Source: Enterobacteriaceae bacterium
GTDB lineage: Bacteria > Pseudomonadota > Gammaproteobacteria > Enterobacterales > Enterobacteriaceae
Assembly (NCBI GenBank): GCA_022712475.1
Contig: JALAGK010000215.1
Span: forward strand, 1 to 6,480
Direction: 5' to 3'
Length of the DNA stretch: 6,480 nucleotides
Shown: in pieces, positions 1 through 6,134 of the stretch
Layout of the letters: each line of letters starts with the position of its first letter
How positions within the stretch are numbered: the stretch's first letter is position 1
Made by a program: the position numbers and the translations under genes
The notes under the pieces: model-generated
Seen by the model: the letters and a program-made list of their open reading frames with translations, nothing else
Told to the model about the DNA's origin: nothing
The model's database searches: none

Positions 1-17
1 ATCGCTAAGTGCTGGTA

Positions 18-43
18 TTTTAAACGCCCTCAGCACGAAGGCG
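18..43 (-). terminator. Possible weak terminator overlapping the actS stop codon
   Basis: On the minus strand CGCCTTC (43-37) can pair with GAGGGCG (31-25), seven pairs including one G-U, around the loop GTGCT. It is followed by TTTAAAAT. The stop TGA (32-30) lies in the loop and the descending arm. The T tract is short and interrupted, so efficiency is uncertain. Bases 1-17 hold nothing else I can identify. Confidence 0.4.
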
Positions 44-785
44 GCAGGTAGCGTTGGGGATCGATAGCCGTGGCGCGGTAGCGAATCTGGAAATGAAGAC
101 GCACCGAGGTACTGCCGCTGCTGCCCATGGTGGCAATCTGTTGACCAGCACTGACCTGCTGACCTTCACTGACCAGCAGCTTCTCATTATGCCCGTAAGC
201 AGTAATGTAGTCTTCGCCGTGCTTAATCAGGATAAGGTTACCGTAGCCGCGCAGCTGGTTGCCTGCATACACGACCCGGCCCGCCCCTGCGGCATAGATG
301 GGTGCACCACGTGAGCCGCCAATATCCAGCCCTTTATTGCCGCCCTGTGCGGTGGAAAACGGCAGAATCACGTTTCCTTTTGCAGGCCAGCGCCAACAGC
401 GTGAGCCAACCGGTGGCGCAGCCACTTTTGGCGTACTGCCTGAGGTGTTACGGGTGGCGGTGGTGGTTTTACGGCTGGCGGTCTTGCGGCTGGCAGTGGT
501 GGTTTTGCGCGTGCCAGAGGAGGGTTTCACACGCAGCTTCTGGCCCACGGCCAGCGTGTAAGGAGAACGCAGGTTATTCATGCGCGCCAGCTCATTTACG
601 CTGCTGCCGCTCATACGGGCAATACGCCAGAGCGTATCACCGCGTTTCACAGTGTACGTCGCACCACTGTAGCTGCCCTTCTCAGGCACGGATTTTTTAC
701 TGGACGAACAGGCTGTCAGCAGCAGGCACAGCGCCAGACAGGCTGCGGTTAAAACCCAGGATGTGCCACGGCGTCCGTTGCTCAC
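30..785 (-). CDS. actS: ActS (YgeR), LysM/degenerate M23 outer-membrane lipoprotein, amidase activator
   Basis: 251-residue lipoprotein. I chose the GTG at 785-783 because GGAG (798-795) lies 9 nt upstream and the next residues form a lipoprotein signal; the frame stays open to 860, but that would start inside the lysS terminator. The lipobox LTAC puts the acylated Cys at residue 26, followed by Ser, predicting the outer membrane. A LysM peptidoglycan-binding domain spans about residues 44-86 (YTVKRGDTLW to VGQKLRV), then a Thr/Ser/Lys/Arg repeat linker (about 87-120) and a C-terminal M23/LytM domain (about 130-251). The zinc site is degenerate: the HxGxD motif reads NKGLD (Asn150, Asp154) and HxH reads HFQ (His231, Gln233). 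It is therefore probably not a peptidase. E. coli ActS (formerly YgeR) is known to activate periplasmic amidases, chiefly AmiC; that role here is inferred from homology. It ends at TGA with a C-terminal Cys and has its own promoter. Confidence 0.93.
   Translation of the reverse strand: MSNGRRGTSWVLTAACLALCLLLTACSSSKKSVPEKGSYSGATYTVKRGDTLWRIARMSGSSVNELARMNNLRSPYTLAVGQKLRVKPSSGTRKTTTASRKTASRKTTTATRNTSGSTPKVAAPPVGSRCWRWPAKGNVILPFSTAQGGNKGLDIGGSRGAPIYAAGAGRVVYAGNQLRGYGNLILIKHGEDYITAYGHNEKLLVSEGQQVSAGQQIATMGSSGSTSVRLHFQIRYRATAIDPQRYLPPSC
453..509 (-). repeat. In-frame degenerate repeats encoding the ActS linker
   Basis: Three adjoining units of 21, 15 and 21 nt encode RKTTTAS, RKTAS and RKTTTAT (in reading order from 509 to 453), within a Thr/Ser/Lys/Arg-rich linker joining the LysM and M23 domains. 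The units are multiples of three, so gain or loss keeps the frame. The basic, flexible composition fits a periplasmic spacer that reaches through or along peptidoglycan. Confidence 0.75.
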
Positions 786-798
786 GTTCGTCTTCTCC
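783..798 (-). promoter_or_regulatory. actS ribosome binding site and GTG start
   Basis: GGAGAAG (798-792) precedes the GTG at 785-783, with 9 nt between GGAG and the start. It is the only good Shine-Dalgarno/start pair near the lipoprotein signal, and it decides the start against the upstream in-frame ATG at 860. Confidence 0.75.
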
Positions 799-819
799 GC
801 CCAGTTAACAAAGCGGCTT

Positions 820-848
820 ATCTTAGCATCGCCCCGGTACAGATACAA
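820..848 (-). promoter_or_regulatory. Candidate sigma-70 promoter for actS
   Basis: On the minus strand, TTGTAT (848-843) and TAAGAT (825-820) are separated by exactly 17 nt. TG sits one base before the -10 (TGCTAAGAT), giving an extended -10. The predicted start near 813 would leave a leader of about 28 nt before the GTG. The match is 3/6 at -35 and 4/6 at -10, with the extended -10 compensating. Because a strong terminator precedes actS, a promoter here is needed, which supports the call. Confidence 0.6.
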
Positions 849-873
849 AAACGCCCTCAATCTGAGGGCGTTT
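847..873 (-). terminator. Intrinsic terminator of prfB-lysS
   Basis: On the minus strand a GC-rich 9-bp stem ACGCCCTCA/TGAGGGCGT (871-863 and 859-851) with a 3-nt loop is extended by two A-T pairs and runs into TTTTT (851-847). It starts 17 nt after the lysS stop. This is a textbook rho-independent terminator for leftward transcription. The right-hand strand also has an A-rich side, so on the plus strand the structure has only a short TTT tail and is not expected to act well in that direction. Confidence 0.9.
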
Positions 874-890
874 GTCAGGTACGACAGCGT

Positions 891-2408
891 TTATTTCACC
901 GGGCGCATGGCCGGGAACAGAATTACATCGCGGATGGTGTGGCTGTTAGTAAACAACATCACCATACGGTCGATACCGATACCCAGGCCCGCCGTCGGCG
1001 GCAAACCGTGCTCCAGCGCAGTGACGTAGTCCTCGTCAAAGAACATCGCTTCGTCATCACCGGCATCCTTCGCGGCCACCTGGTCAGCAAAGCGCTGCGC
1101 CTGGTCTTCTGCGTCATTAAGCTCGGAGAAGCCGTTACCGATTTCACGCCCGCCGATGAAGAACTCGAAGCGGTCAGTGATTTCCGGGTTCACATCGTTA
1201 CGACGCGCCAGCGGTGACACTTCAGCCGGATATTCGGTGATGAAGGTCGGCTGAATAAGATGGCTTTCGGCCACTTCTTCAAAGATCTCGGTCACAATAC
1301 GACCAAGACCCCAGCTCTTTTCAACCTTGATACCGATGGTTTCAGCAATCGCCTTCGCGCTGTCGAAATTATCGAGATCCGCCATGTCGGTTTGCGGACG
1401 GTACTTCTTAATGGCTTCGCGCATGGTCAGTTTTTCAAACGGCTTACCGAAGTCAAACGTCTCGTCACCATAAGGTACCTGCGTCTGGCCCAACACATCC
1501 TGCGCCAGCGTACGGAACAGCGATTCGGTCAACTCAATCAGGTCTTTGTAATCCGCGTACGCCATATAGAGTTCCATCATGGTGAACTCAGGGTTGTGGC
1601 GTACAGAGATGCCTTCGTTACGGAAGTTACGGTTAATTTCGAACACGCGTTCAAAGCCACCCACAACCAGGCGCTTAAGGTACAACTCCGGCGCAATACG
1701 CAGGTACATATCTAAATCCAGCGCATTGTGATGAGTCACAAACGGACGTGCTGCTGCACCACCCGGAATGACCTGCATCATCGGTGTTTCGACTTCCATG
1801 AAACCACGACATACCATGAACTGGCGGATGCCCGCCATGATGCGCGAACGCACCATAAACGTGTGGCGTGATTCATCGTTGGCGATGAGATCCAGATAGC
1901 GCTGGCGATAGCGGGTTTCCTGGTCAGCCAGACCGTGGAACTTGTCCGGCAGAGGACGCAGTGCTTTGGTGAGAAGACGCAGCTCGGTACAGTGAATCGA
2001 CAGCTCGCCGGTCTTAGTTTTAAACAACTTACCACGGGCGCCGAGGATATCGCCAAGGTCCCACTTCTTAAACTGCTCGTTGTAGATGCCTTCAGGCAGG
2101 TCGTCACGCGCGACGTAGAGCTGAATGCGGCCACCAACGTCCTGTAAGGTCACAAAAGACGCCTTACCCATGATGCGGCGGGTCATCATACGCCCGGCGA
2201 CGCTCACTTCGACATTCAGGTCTTCCAGCTCTTCGTTCTCTTTAGCATCGAACGCGCTGTGCAGTTGGTCAGAGGTATGGTCACGGCGAAAATCGTTAGG
2301 GAAAGCAATGCCCTGCTCGCGCAGCGCAACCAGCTTCTCACGACGGTTCATCAGCTCGTTATTTAACTCTACCGCCGCTTCGGTGCCCTGTGGTTGTTGT
2401 TCAGACAT
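891..2408 (-). CDS. lysS: Lysyl-tRNA synthetase, class II
   Basis: 505 residues, the same length as E. coli LysS. It charges tRNA-Lys with lysine at the cost of ATP, in the cytoplasm. An N-terminal helical part (1-65) leads into an OB-fold anticodon-binding domain (about 66-150, [16 protein letters not shown] to the [11 protein letters not shown] strand). The class II catalytic domain follows: motif 1 around 186-210 ([11 protein letters not shown]), motif 2 at about 253-281 (FRNEG, Arg263-Glu265, and [11 protein letters not shown]), and motif 3 at 474-486 ([13 protein letters not shown], Arg481). The ATG at 2408-2406 has GAGGA (2419-2415) 6 nt upstream. Placement directly after prfB marks it as lysS rather than the stress-inducible paralogue lysU. 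Only 9 nt separate it from the prfB stop, so the two are surely cotranscribed. A strong intrinsic terminator follows the TAA stop. Confidence 0.98.
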   Translation of the reverse strand: MSEQQPQGTEAAVELNNELMNRREKLVALREQGIAFPNDFRRDHTSDQLHSAFDAKENEELEDLNVEVSVAGRMMTRRIMGKASFVTLQDVGGRIQLYVARDDLPEGIYNEQFKKWDLGDILGARGKLFKTKTGELSIHCTELRLLTKALRPLPDKFHGLADQETRYRQRYLDLIANDESRHTFMVRSRIMAGIRQFMVCRGFMEVETPMMQVIPGGAAARPFVTHHNALDLDMYLRIAPELYLKRLVVGGFERVFEINRNFRNEGISVRHNPEFTMMELYMAYADYKDLIELTESLFRTLAQDVLGQTQVPYGDETFDFGKPFEKLTMREAIKKYRPQTDMADLDNFDSAKAIAETIGIKVEKSWGLGRIVTEIFEEVAESHLIQPTFITEYPAEVSPLARRNDVNPEITDRFEFFIGGREIGNGFSELNDAEDQAQRFADQVAAKDAGDDEAMFFDEDYVTALEHGLPPTAGLGIGIDRMVMLFTNSHTIRDVILFPAMRPVK

Positions 2409-2414
2409 GTTGGT

Positions 2415-2420
2415 TCCTCA
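2415..2420 (-). promoter_or_regulatory. lysS ribosome binding site overlapping the prfB stop codon
   Basis: The minus strand reads TGAGGAACCAACATG. The prfB stop TGA (2420-2418) shares two bases with the GAGGA Shine-Dalgarno of lysS, and the ATG is 6 nt beyond it. A ribosome terminating on prfB therefore sits on the lysS initiation region, which suggests translational coupling. The coupling is inferred; the overlap is seen directly. Confidence 0.85.
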
Positions 2421-3516
2421 TAACCCTGCTTTCAAACTTGCTTCAATAAATTTGTCGAGATCGCCATCCAGTACGGCCTGGGTGTTGCGGGTTTCTACCC
2501 CGGTGCGCAGGTCTTTAATGCGCGCGTCGTCCAGTACATAAGAGCGAATCTGACTGCCCCAGCCAATATCCGATTTGTTGTCTTCCATGGCCTGTTTTTC
2601 GGCGTTCTTCTTCTGCATTTCCAGCTCGTATAACTTCGCCTTCATCTGCTTCATCGCCTGATCTTTGTTCTTGTGCTGGGAACGGTCGTTCTGGCACTGG
2701 GTCACCGTCCCGGTCGGGATATGGGTGATACGCACCGCTGATTCAGTACGGTTAACGTGCTGACCACCCGCACCAGAGGCACGATAGACGTCTATGCGCA
2801 AATCAGCCGGGTTTATCTCGATATCGATATCATCAGCTACTTCCGGGTAAACAAACGCGGAGCTGAACGAGGTGTGACGGCGGCCACCGGAGTCAAACGG
2901 ACTCTTACGTACCAGGCGGTGCACGCCCGTTTCGGTACGCAGCCAGCCATAGGCGTAATCGCCGATGATTTTGATGGTCGCGGACTTGAGTCCGGCCACT
3001 TCACCTTCGGACTCTTCGATGATTTCGGTCTTGAAGCCGCGGGCTTCTGCCCAACGCAGATACATACGCAGCAGCATGCTGGCCCAGTCCTGCGCCTCGG
3101 TGCCACCGGAGCCTGCCTGAATATCGAGATAGCAATCGGCGTTATCGTATTCGCCGGAGAACATGCGACGAAACTCCAACTGAGCCAGTTTGCCATCAAG
3201 CACGTCGAGCTCAGCCACAGCTTCGTTAAAGGTTTCTTCGTCGTCGGCCTCAACGGCCAACTCCAGCAGACCGGAGACATCCTCCAGGCCCTGGGTCATC
3301 TGATCCAGCGTCTCAACGACCGCTTCAAGCGAGGAGCGCTCTTTACCCAGTGCCTGTGCGCGCTCGGGTTCGTTCCAGACGTCCGGCTGTTCCAGCTCGG
3401 CGTTTACTTCTTCAAGACGCTCTTTCTTAGCATCGTAGTCAAAGATACCCCCTAAGAACGTCCGAGCGTTCAGTGAGGTCCTGGATGCGGTTTTTTACCG
3501 GGTTAATTTCAAACAT
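2418..3516 (-). CDS. prfB: Peptide chain release factor 2, with programmed +1 frameshift
   Basis: RF2 recognises UGA and UAA stop codons in the ribosomal A site and triggers peptidyl-tRNA hydrolysis. The gene is in two frames. Codons 1-25 (ATG 3516-3514, [14 protein letters not shown]... to RGYL) end at an in-frame TGA (3441-3439). Skipping T3441 continues at GAC (3440) for 340 more residues to TGA at 2420-2418, giving 365 residues, the length of E. coli RF2. The stop-recognition tripeptide SPF falls at residues 205-207 and the catalytic GGQ at 250-252. Residue 246 is Ala (YRASGAGGQ); E. coli K-12 is exceptional in having Thr there. The Met at 3299 opens only the longest single-frame ORF and is internal (residue 73). 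The initiator lacks a clear Shine-Dalgarno (AAAGAATCTGCATACC precedes it). Expression is autoregulated through the frameshift. Confidence 0.98.
3439..3453 (-). promoter_or_regulatory. prfB: RF2 programmed +1 frameshift site
   Basis: On the minus strand the sequence reads AGG GGG TAT CTT TGA C. It holds every element of the classical site: an internal Shine-Dalgarno AGGGGG (3453-3448), exactly 3 nt before the slippery codon CTT (3444-3442), and an in-frame TGA (3441-3439) followed by C, a weak termination context. The known mechanism is that when RF2 is scarce, the ribosome pauses at UGA and the CUU peptidyl-tRNA slips +1 to UUU, skipping one base. When RF2 is abundant it terminates after codon 25. 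Reading frames on both sides match RF2 perfectly, so this is not a sequencing error. Confidence 0.98.
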
Positions 3517-3611
3517 GGTATGCAGATTCTTTTTGTCAGTGGAGTGGTCAGATTCTGGTCGTAGGGGCGAAAGTTTACCGGATTTACGCGGCCTTTTATA
3601 GCTTTGCTTCA
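3517..3611 (-). promoter_or_regulatory. prfB leader region with possible promoter
   Basis: Between the hairpin and the prfB ATG lie 95 nt without a gene. The best -10 look-alike on the minus strand is TATAAA (3600-3595, 5/6), but no good -35 lies 16-18 nt before it. TAAACT (4/6) near 3578-3573 is a second option, with a poor -35. A promoter of the prfB-lysS unit probably lies here or read-through from recJ serves it; the sequence alone does not settle which. Confidence 0.3.
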
Positions 3612-3638
3612 CGTGCCGGAGACATTCTCACCGGCACG
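3612..3638 (-). terminator. GC-rich hairpin after recJ, without a T tract
   Basis: A perfect 8-bp inverted repeat, CGTGCCGG and CCGGCACG (minus strand 3638-3631 and 3619-3612), encloses 11 nt and starts 13 nt after the recJ stop. The following minus-strand sequence is TGAAGCAAAGC, with no U tract, so it is not a standard intrinsic terminator. It may instead protect the 3' end of the recJ message, act with Rho, or attenuate read-through into prfB. The role is inferred. Confidence 0.5.
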
Positions 3639-3651
3639 CTGGGACGGTTAG

Positions 3652-5385
3652 CTACAGCGGCCAGATAGCATCAATAAGAAGCTGTACGCTGCGGTTACCG
3701 CGAAACTCGTTGACGTCGAGCTTGTAAGCAAGCTCCACTTCACGCACACCGTTGTCCGGCCAGCGGCTGGTATCAACGTTAAACGCTATACCGTCAAGCA
3801 ATGGGCCGCCGCCGACTGGCTCCACCATCACCTTGAGGTGACGCTCGCCGACGATGCGCTGCTGAAGCAGGCGAAATTTGCCATCAAATAACGGCTCCGG
3901 AAACATCTGCCCCCAGGGGCCGGCGTCACGTAAAAGCTCTGCGGTCTCAAGCGTCATCTCCTGGGCGCTCAACGGTCCATCGCTCCAGATTTCGCCTTGT
4001 AACATCGCCGGGTCCAGCCAGTCGTTAACCAGAGCGCTAAAGCGTTGGTTAAATTCCTCAAAACGCGCCTCTTCAAGCGACAACCCCGCCGCCATGGCGT
4101 GGCCGCCAAACTTCAGCATCAGGCCTGGGTTCTGTGTGTCCAGGCGCTCAAGCGCATCACGCATATGCAGTCCCTGCACGGAACGACCGGAGCCTTTAAG
4201 GATACCGTCGCCCGCGGGCGCAAACGCAATGACCGGGCGGTGAAAACGCTCTTTAATACGTGAGGCAAGAATGCCGACCACCCCCTGGTGCCACTGTGGG
4301 TGATACAGTGCGAGCCCTGCGGGTAGCACCTCATGGCTACGAACCAGTTCATCACACAGCACCATAGCTTCGGCCTGCATCCCCTGCTCGATTTCTTTAC
4401 GGGTCTGGTTTAGTGCATCAAGCTCATTTGCCAGCACGCGCGCCTGTCCGAGGTTATCGCACAGCAAAAGCGCCACGCCGACGGACATATCGTCCAGCCT
4501 GCCTGCCGCATTAAGGCGCGGTCCGAGCGCAAACCCGAGGTCGCTGGCACTCAGGCGCTGCGGATCACGATTAGCGATTTCCAGCAGCGCACGAATACCG
4601 GGACGACAGTGTCCGGCGCGAATACGGCTCAGCCCTTGCCAGGTCAGAATGCGGTTATTGGCATCAAGCGGCACCACGTCCGCCACAGTACCCAATGCCA
4701 CCAGATCAAGGTATTGCGCAAGGTTAGGCATTGTAATGCCATGCTCTTCAAACCAGCCTTGCTCACGCAGATGCGCACGCAGCGCGAGCAACAGATAAAA
4801 CGCCACGCCTACGCCCGCAAGCGATTTGGACGGAAACTCGCAGTCTACCAGGTTTGGGTTGACGATAGCGTCGGCCGCAGGCAGCAACTCTCCAGGAAGA
4901 TGGTGATCGGTCACCAGCACCGGAATGCCCAACGCATGCGCGTGCTCCACACCGGCATGGGAGGAAATGCCGTTATCCACCGTCATAATTAGCTGCGCAC
5001 CGCGTGCGTGAGCCTGGTCAACCACCTCAGGACTTAAGCCATAGCCATCTTCAAACCGATTAGGAACCAGATAGCTGACACGCTTGCCGCCTAACGCCCG
5101 CAGGCCCAGCACGCTCAGGGCTGTGCTGGTCGCACCATCGGCATCAAAATCACCGACAACCACAATATGCAGACCTTCACGCAAGGCGCGATACAGCAAC
5201 GCAACCGCCGCGTCCATGCCATTGAGTTGTTGCCAGGGCAGCATGCCATTGACGCTACGCTCAAGTTCCTGCATATGCTTTACGCCGCGGCTGGCATAAA
5301 GCCGTGCCAGCAGCGCAGGCACATCCGCCGGGAGTAGGATTGAACTATCCCATTCCCGGCGGCGAAGTTGTGTTTCTTGTCTCAC
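3652..5385 (-). CDS. recJ: Single-stranded-DNA-specific 5'-3' exonuclease RecJ
   Basis: 577 residues, the same length as E. coli RecJ. It degrades single-stranded DNA 5' to 3' using divalent metal, in RecFOR recombination, mismatch repair and base excision repair. It is a DHH-family phosphoesterase: motif I GDFDADG (Asp79, Asp81, Asp83), motif II TVDNG (Asp137), the eponymous DHH at 160-162, and motif IV LGTVADVVPL (Asp236). The DHHA1 region carries GSGRS (398-402) and GGHAMAAG (427-434), and a C-terminal OB-like domain completes it. The start is GTG (5385-5383), because MRQETQLRRRE aligns with the known N-terminus (MKQQIQLRRRE). It lies 3 nt after the dsbC TAA with no convincing Shine-Dalgarno (GGGCAGTAACGG precedes it), so translation probably depends on ribosomes finishing dsbC. 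Poor initiation is also described for E. coli recJ. Stop TAG. All metal-binding residues look intact. Confidence 0.97.
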   Translation of the reverse strand: MRQETQLRRREWDSSILLPADVPALLARLYASRGVKHMQELERSVNGMLPWQQLNGMDAAVALLYRALREGLHIVVVGDFDADGATSTALSVLGLRALGGKRVSYLVPNRFEDGYGLSPEVVDQAHARGAQLIMTVDNGISSHAGVEHAHALGIPVLVTDHHLPGELLPAADAIVNPNLVDCEFPSKSLAGVGVAFYLLLALRAHLREQGWFEEHGITMPNLAQYLDLVALGTVADVVPLDANNRILTWQGLSRIRAGHCRPGIRALLEIANRDPQRLSASDLGFALGPRLNAAGRLDDMSVGVALLLCDNLGQARVLANELDALNQTRKEIEQGMQAEAMVLCDELVRSHEVLPAGLALYHPQWHQGVVGILASRIKERFHRPVIAFAPAGDGILKGSGRSVQGLHMRDALERLDTQNPGLMLKFGGHAMAAGLSLEEARFEEFNQRFSALVNDWLDPAMLQGEIWSDGPLSAQEMTLETAELLRDAGPWGQMFPEPLFDGKFRLLQQRIVGERHLKVMVEPVGGGPLLDGIAFNVDTSRWPDNGVREVELAYKLDVNEFRGNRSVQLLIDAIWPL

Positions 5386-5388
5386 CCG

Positions 5389-6108
5389 TTACTGCCCGTT
5401 GGTTTTTGTCTGGCGCTGGTGCTCGTCCAGAAACGCTTTCATATCTTTTGGTCCCTGGTAACCTGGAATTAGTGTGCCGTCTGTCAGCAACACGGCTGGT
5501 GTGCCCTGAATACCGAACTGTACGCCCAGCGCGTAGTGTTTTTTGATGTCAAGATCGCAGCTTGCCGGCGCTACCGCGCTGCCTTTAATGGCGGCATCAA
5601 AGGCTTTATTGCGGTCTTTAGCACACCAGATGGATTTCATGTCCTTTTCTGCCTGGCTGTTGACGCCCTGTCGCGGGAAGGCCAGGTAGCGCACAGTAAT
5701 ACCCAGCGCATTATAGTCGCTCATCTCTTCGTGCAGCTTGTGGCAATACCCGCAGGTGATGTCGGTGAACACCGTAATGACGTGTTTTTCCTGCGCGGCT
5801 TTATAGACGATCATGTCTTTTTCCAGCGCATTCAGTTTACCCATCAGGAGTTTGTTGGTGATGTTCACCGGCTGGCTGCCGCTGACATCATAAACGGGCC
5901 CCTGAATCAGATATTTGCCATCTTCAGAGAGATACAGCACACCGCTATTGGAAATCACGGTTTTCATCCCGGCAACCGGAGCATCCTGAATTTCAGCATT
6001 CGTCAGGCCGAGTTTGCCCAGCGTCTGCTTAATTGCTGCATCATCAGCGTGAGCGAAGCCAGAAAATGCGGCTGCCAGCAAGGAAAACAGCAAAAAACTT
6101 TTTTTCAT
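5389..6108 (-). CDS. dsbC: Thiol:disulfide interchange protein / disulfide isomerase DsbC
   Basis: 239-residue precursor of the periplasmic isomerase that reshuffles wrong disulfides and is kept reduced by the membrane protein DsbD. The signal peptide is residues 1-21 (KK, then a hydrophobic core, AHA cleavage before DDAAI), one residue longer than in E. coli, so mature numbering matches. The N-terminal dimerisation domain (mature about 1-61) is followed by a linker helix and a thioredoxin fold with the active site CGYC (precursor Cys119 and Cys122, mature 98 and 101). The cis-Pro loop is GTPAV (mature Thr182-Pro183) and the structural disulfide pair is mature Cys141/Cys163. The start is the ATG at 6108-6106 with AAGGA (6119-6115) 6 nt upstream. 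An in-frame GTG at 6138 overlaps the xerD stop but would add ten residues before the signal peptide, so I reject it. The gap to xerD is 26 nt. Confidence 0.97.
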   Translation of the reverse strand: MKKSFLLFSLLAAAFSGFAHADDAAIKQTLGKLGLTNAEIQDAPVAGMKTVISNSGVLYLSEDGKYLIQGPVYDVSGSQPVNITNKLLMGKLNALEKDMIVYKAAQEKHVITVFTDITCGYCHKLHEEMSDYNALGITVRYLAFPRQGVNSQAEKDMKSIWCAKDRNKAFDAAIKGSAVAPASCDLDIKKHYALGVQFGIQGTPAVLLTDGTLIPGYQGPKDMKAFLDEHQRQTKTNGQ

Positions 6109-6134
6109 AATGATTCCTTCATCATTGATGGCAC

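Noticed and set aside
786..860. An N-terminal extension of actS from an in-frame ATG at 860.
   Set aside because: It starts within the lysS terminator stem, has no Shine-Dalgarno, and would put 25 hydrophilic residues before the lipoprotein signal; the GTG at 785 has GGAG and fits the family.
2418..3299. A separate 293-residue RF2-like gene starting at 3299, or a broken prfB.
   Set aside because: It is the larger single-frame part of a frameshifted prfB; residues 26-72 continue upstream in the same frame and the shift site is canonical.
2757..3455. A long open frame on the plus strand opposite prfB (232 residues).
   Set aside because: It is antisense to a strongly conserved gene, with no recognisable domain and no Shine-Dalgarno context seen; it is a shadow of codon bias.
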